Assembly: GCA_040954595.2 (NCBI GenBank)
Contig: CM082590.2
Coordinates: 7,316,001 to 7,380,000, forward strand
Length of the DNA stretch: 64,000 bases
Direction: 5' to 3'
Source of the DNA: Balanoglossus misakiensis
Lineage: Eukaryota > Hemichordata
Below the pieces are notes generated by a model that saw nothing but the letters and a program-made list of their open reading frames with translations, did no database searches and had not been told where the DNA came from. Numbering within the stretch: position 1 is the first letter of the stretch; the number at the start of each line of letters is the position of its first letter. Below, piece by piece: positions 63,599 through 64,000 of the stretch. Position numbers and translations under genes: made by a program.

Positions 63599-63799
63599 TA
63601 ACAACTGTGATGCCACGCGTGTATTTTATTCTCAGCTCATACTAGTATACACACATATTTGCGGTGTAGAGACCAGGACATTGTCAGGGGGCTGTCTACA
63701 GGGCTAACCCCTCTACCGGGTCGCCAAATCATGTTTGCAAGGGGAAAGGAGTGGGCGGGTCCCCCGAACAAGAAATGTGCCCTACTTTATAAGGCTAGG

Positions 63800-63829
63800 A
63801 ACTCTCTCGCTGCCCCTTTTTCCATTAAA
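63800..63829. mobile_element. Fragment of foldback MITE family A
   Basis: GAACTCTCTCGCTGCCCCTT TTTCCATTAA matches the left terminus of family A only. Confidence 0.6.
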
Positions 63830-64000
63830 GATGTACGTTCAGTAAAATTGAAAGTATTGTCATTTTTTTTAATTGTGGATTTTTGTATGTATAATGAAAA
63901 TCCGTAATAAAATATAGGGGTCACCACGCTTGTTTTTGAAATACATGCAGAGCCATGAATTTGGTCGATAATAGAAGAAAACTGTTGACTCAGCATTTTT

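Larger units (their letters stand above)
61189..64000. other. 5' flank of the SLC1 gene; no further gene seen
   Basis: Presumed promoter side of the SLC1 gene, but no TATA box or other core element could be fixed. Mostly repeats listed separately. Frames at 63070-63267 and 63659-63907 are not recognisable. Confidence 0.5.

Noticed and set aside
1-64000. tRNA, rRNA or snRNA genes
   Set aside because: No B-box or cloverleaf-like sequence or conserved rRNA stretch was recognised on either strand by eye.

Overview
The window is animal (metazoan) genomic DNA, AT-rich, with no bacterial-style gene packing. It has short exons with GT-AG introns, many miniature inverted-repeat transposons (MITEs), microsatellites and minisatellites. 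The coding sequences look like a marine invertebrate (non-vertebrate deuterostome or lophotrochozoan). I cannot name the species from sequence alone.

Two protein-coding genes can be supported and reconstructed by hand, every intron phase closing correctly. (1) On the + strand, ten exons from 31928 to 49577 encode an RBPMS / couch potato / MEC-8 type RNA-binding protein. It has an RBPMS-type first RRM, a Pro/His/Ala-rich linker and a second RRM that vertebrate RBPMS lacks but nematode MEC-8 has. The first visible exon opens in frame at the position where human RBPMS exon 2 opens, so the start codon lies in an upstream exon that I could not find in 1-31927 and that may lie outside the window. 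(2) On the - strand, ten exons from 61188 to 54077 encode a complete 525-residue SLC1 (excitatory amino acid transporter) family protein. The fold landmarks are all present, but many sodium-, proton- and gate-forming residues are replaced. The two genes converge; about 4.5 kb separates their stop codons.

Layout: 1-31927 has no exon I can support and is a mosaic of MITEs and tandem repeats, probably upstream sequence and/or the long first intron of the RNA-binding gene. 31928-49577 is the RBPMS/MEC-8 gene, its introns loaded with foldback MITEs, an inverted repeat pair spanning one intron, a partially duplicated exon end and a palindromic repeat block ahead of the RRM2 exons. 49578-54076 is the convergent intergenic/3'UTR zone, with a pogo/Tigger-like element and a TATG microsatellite. 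54077-61188 is the SLC1 gene, and 61189-64000 is its 5' flank with more MITEs.

The repeat landscape is well resolved. There is a ~350-bp perfect-foldback family with TTAA target duplications (12 copies or halves plus one fragment), a ~207-bp CGCG-rich family with TA duplications, a ~205-bp family with TTA/TAA duplications (PIF/Harbinger-like), a ~170-bp TA family, a ~90-bp TTAACCCTTTC family, a ~316-bp hairpin family with two nearly identical copies 51 kb apart, and several others. No tRNA, rRNA, CRISPR or long transposase ORF was seen.
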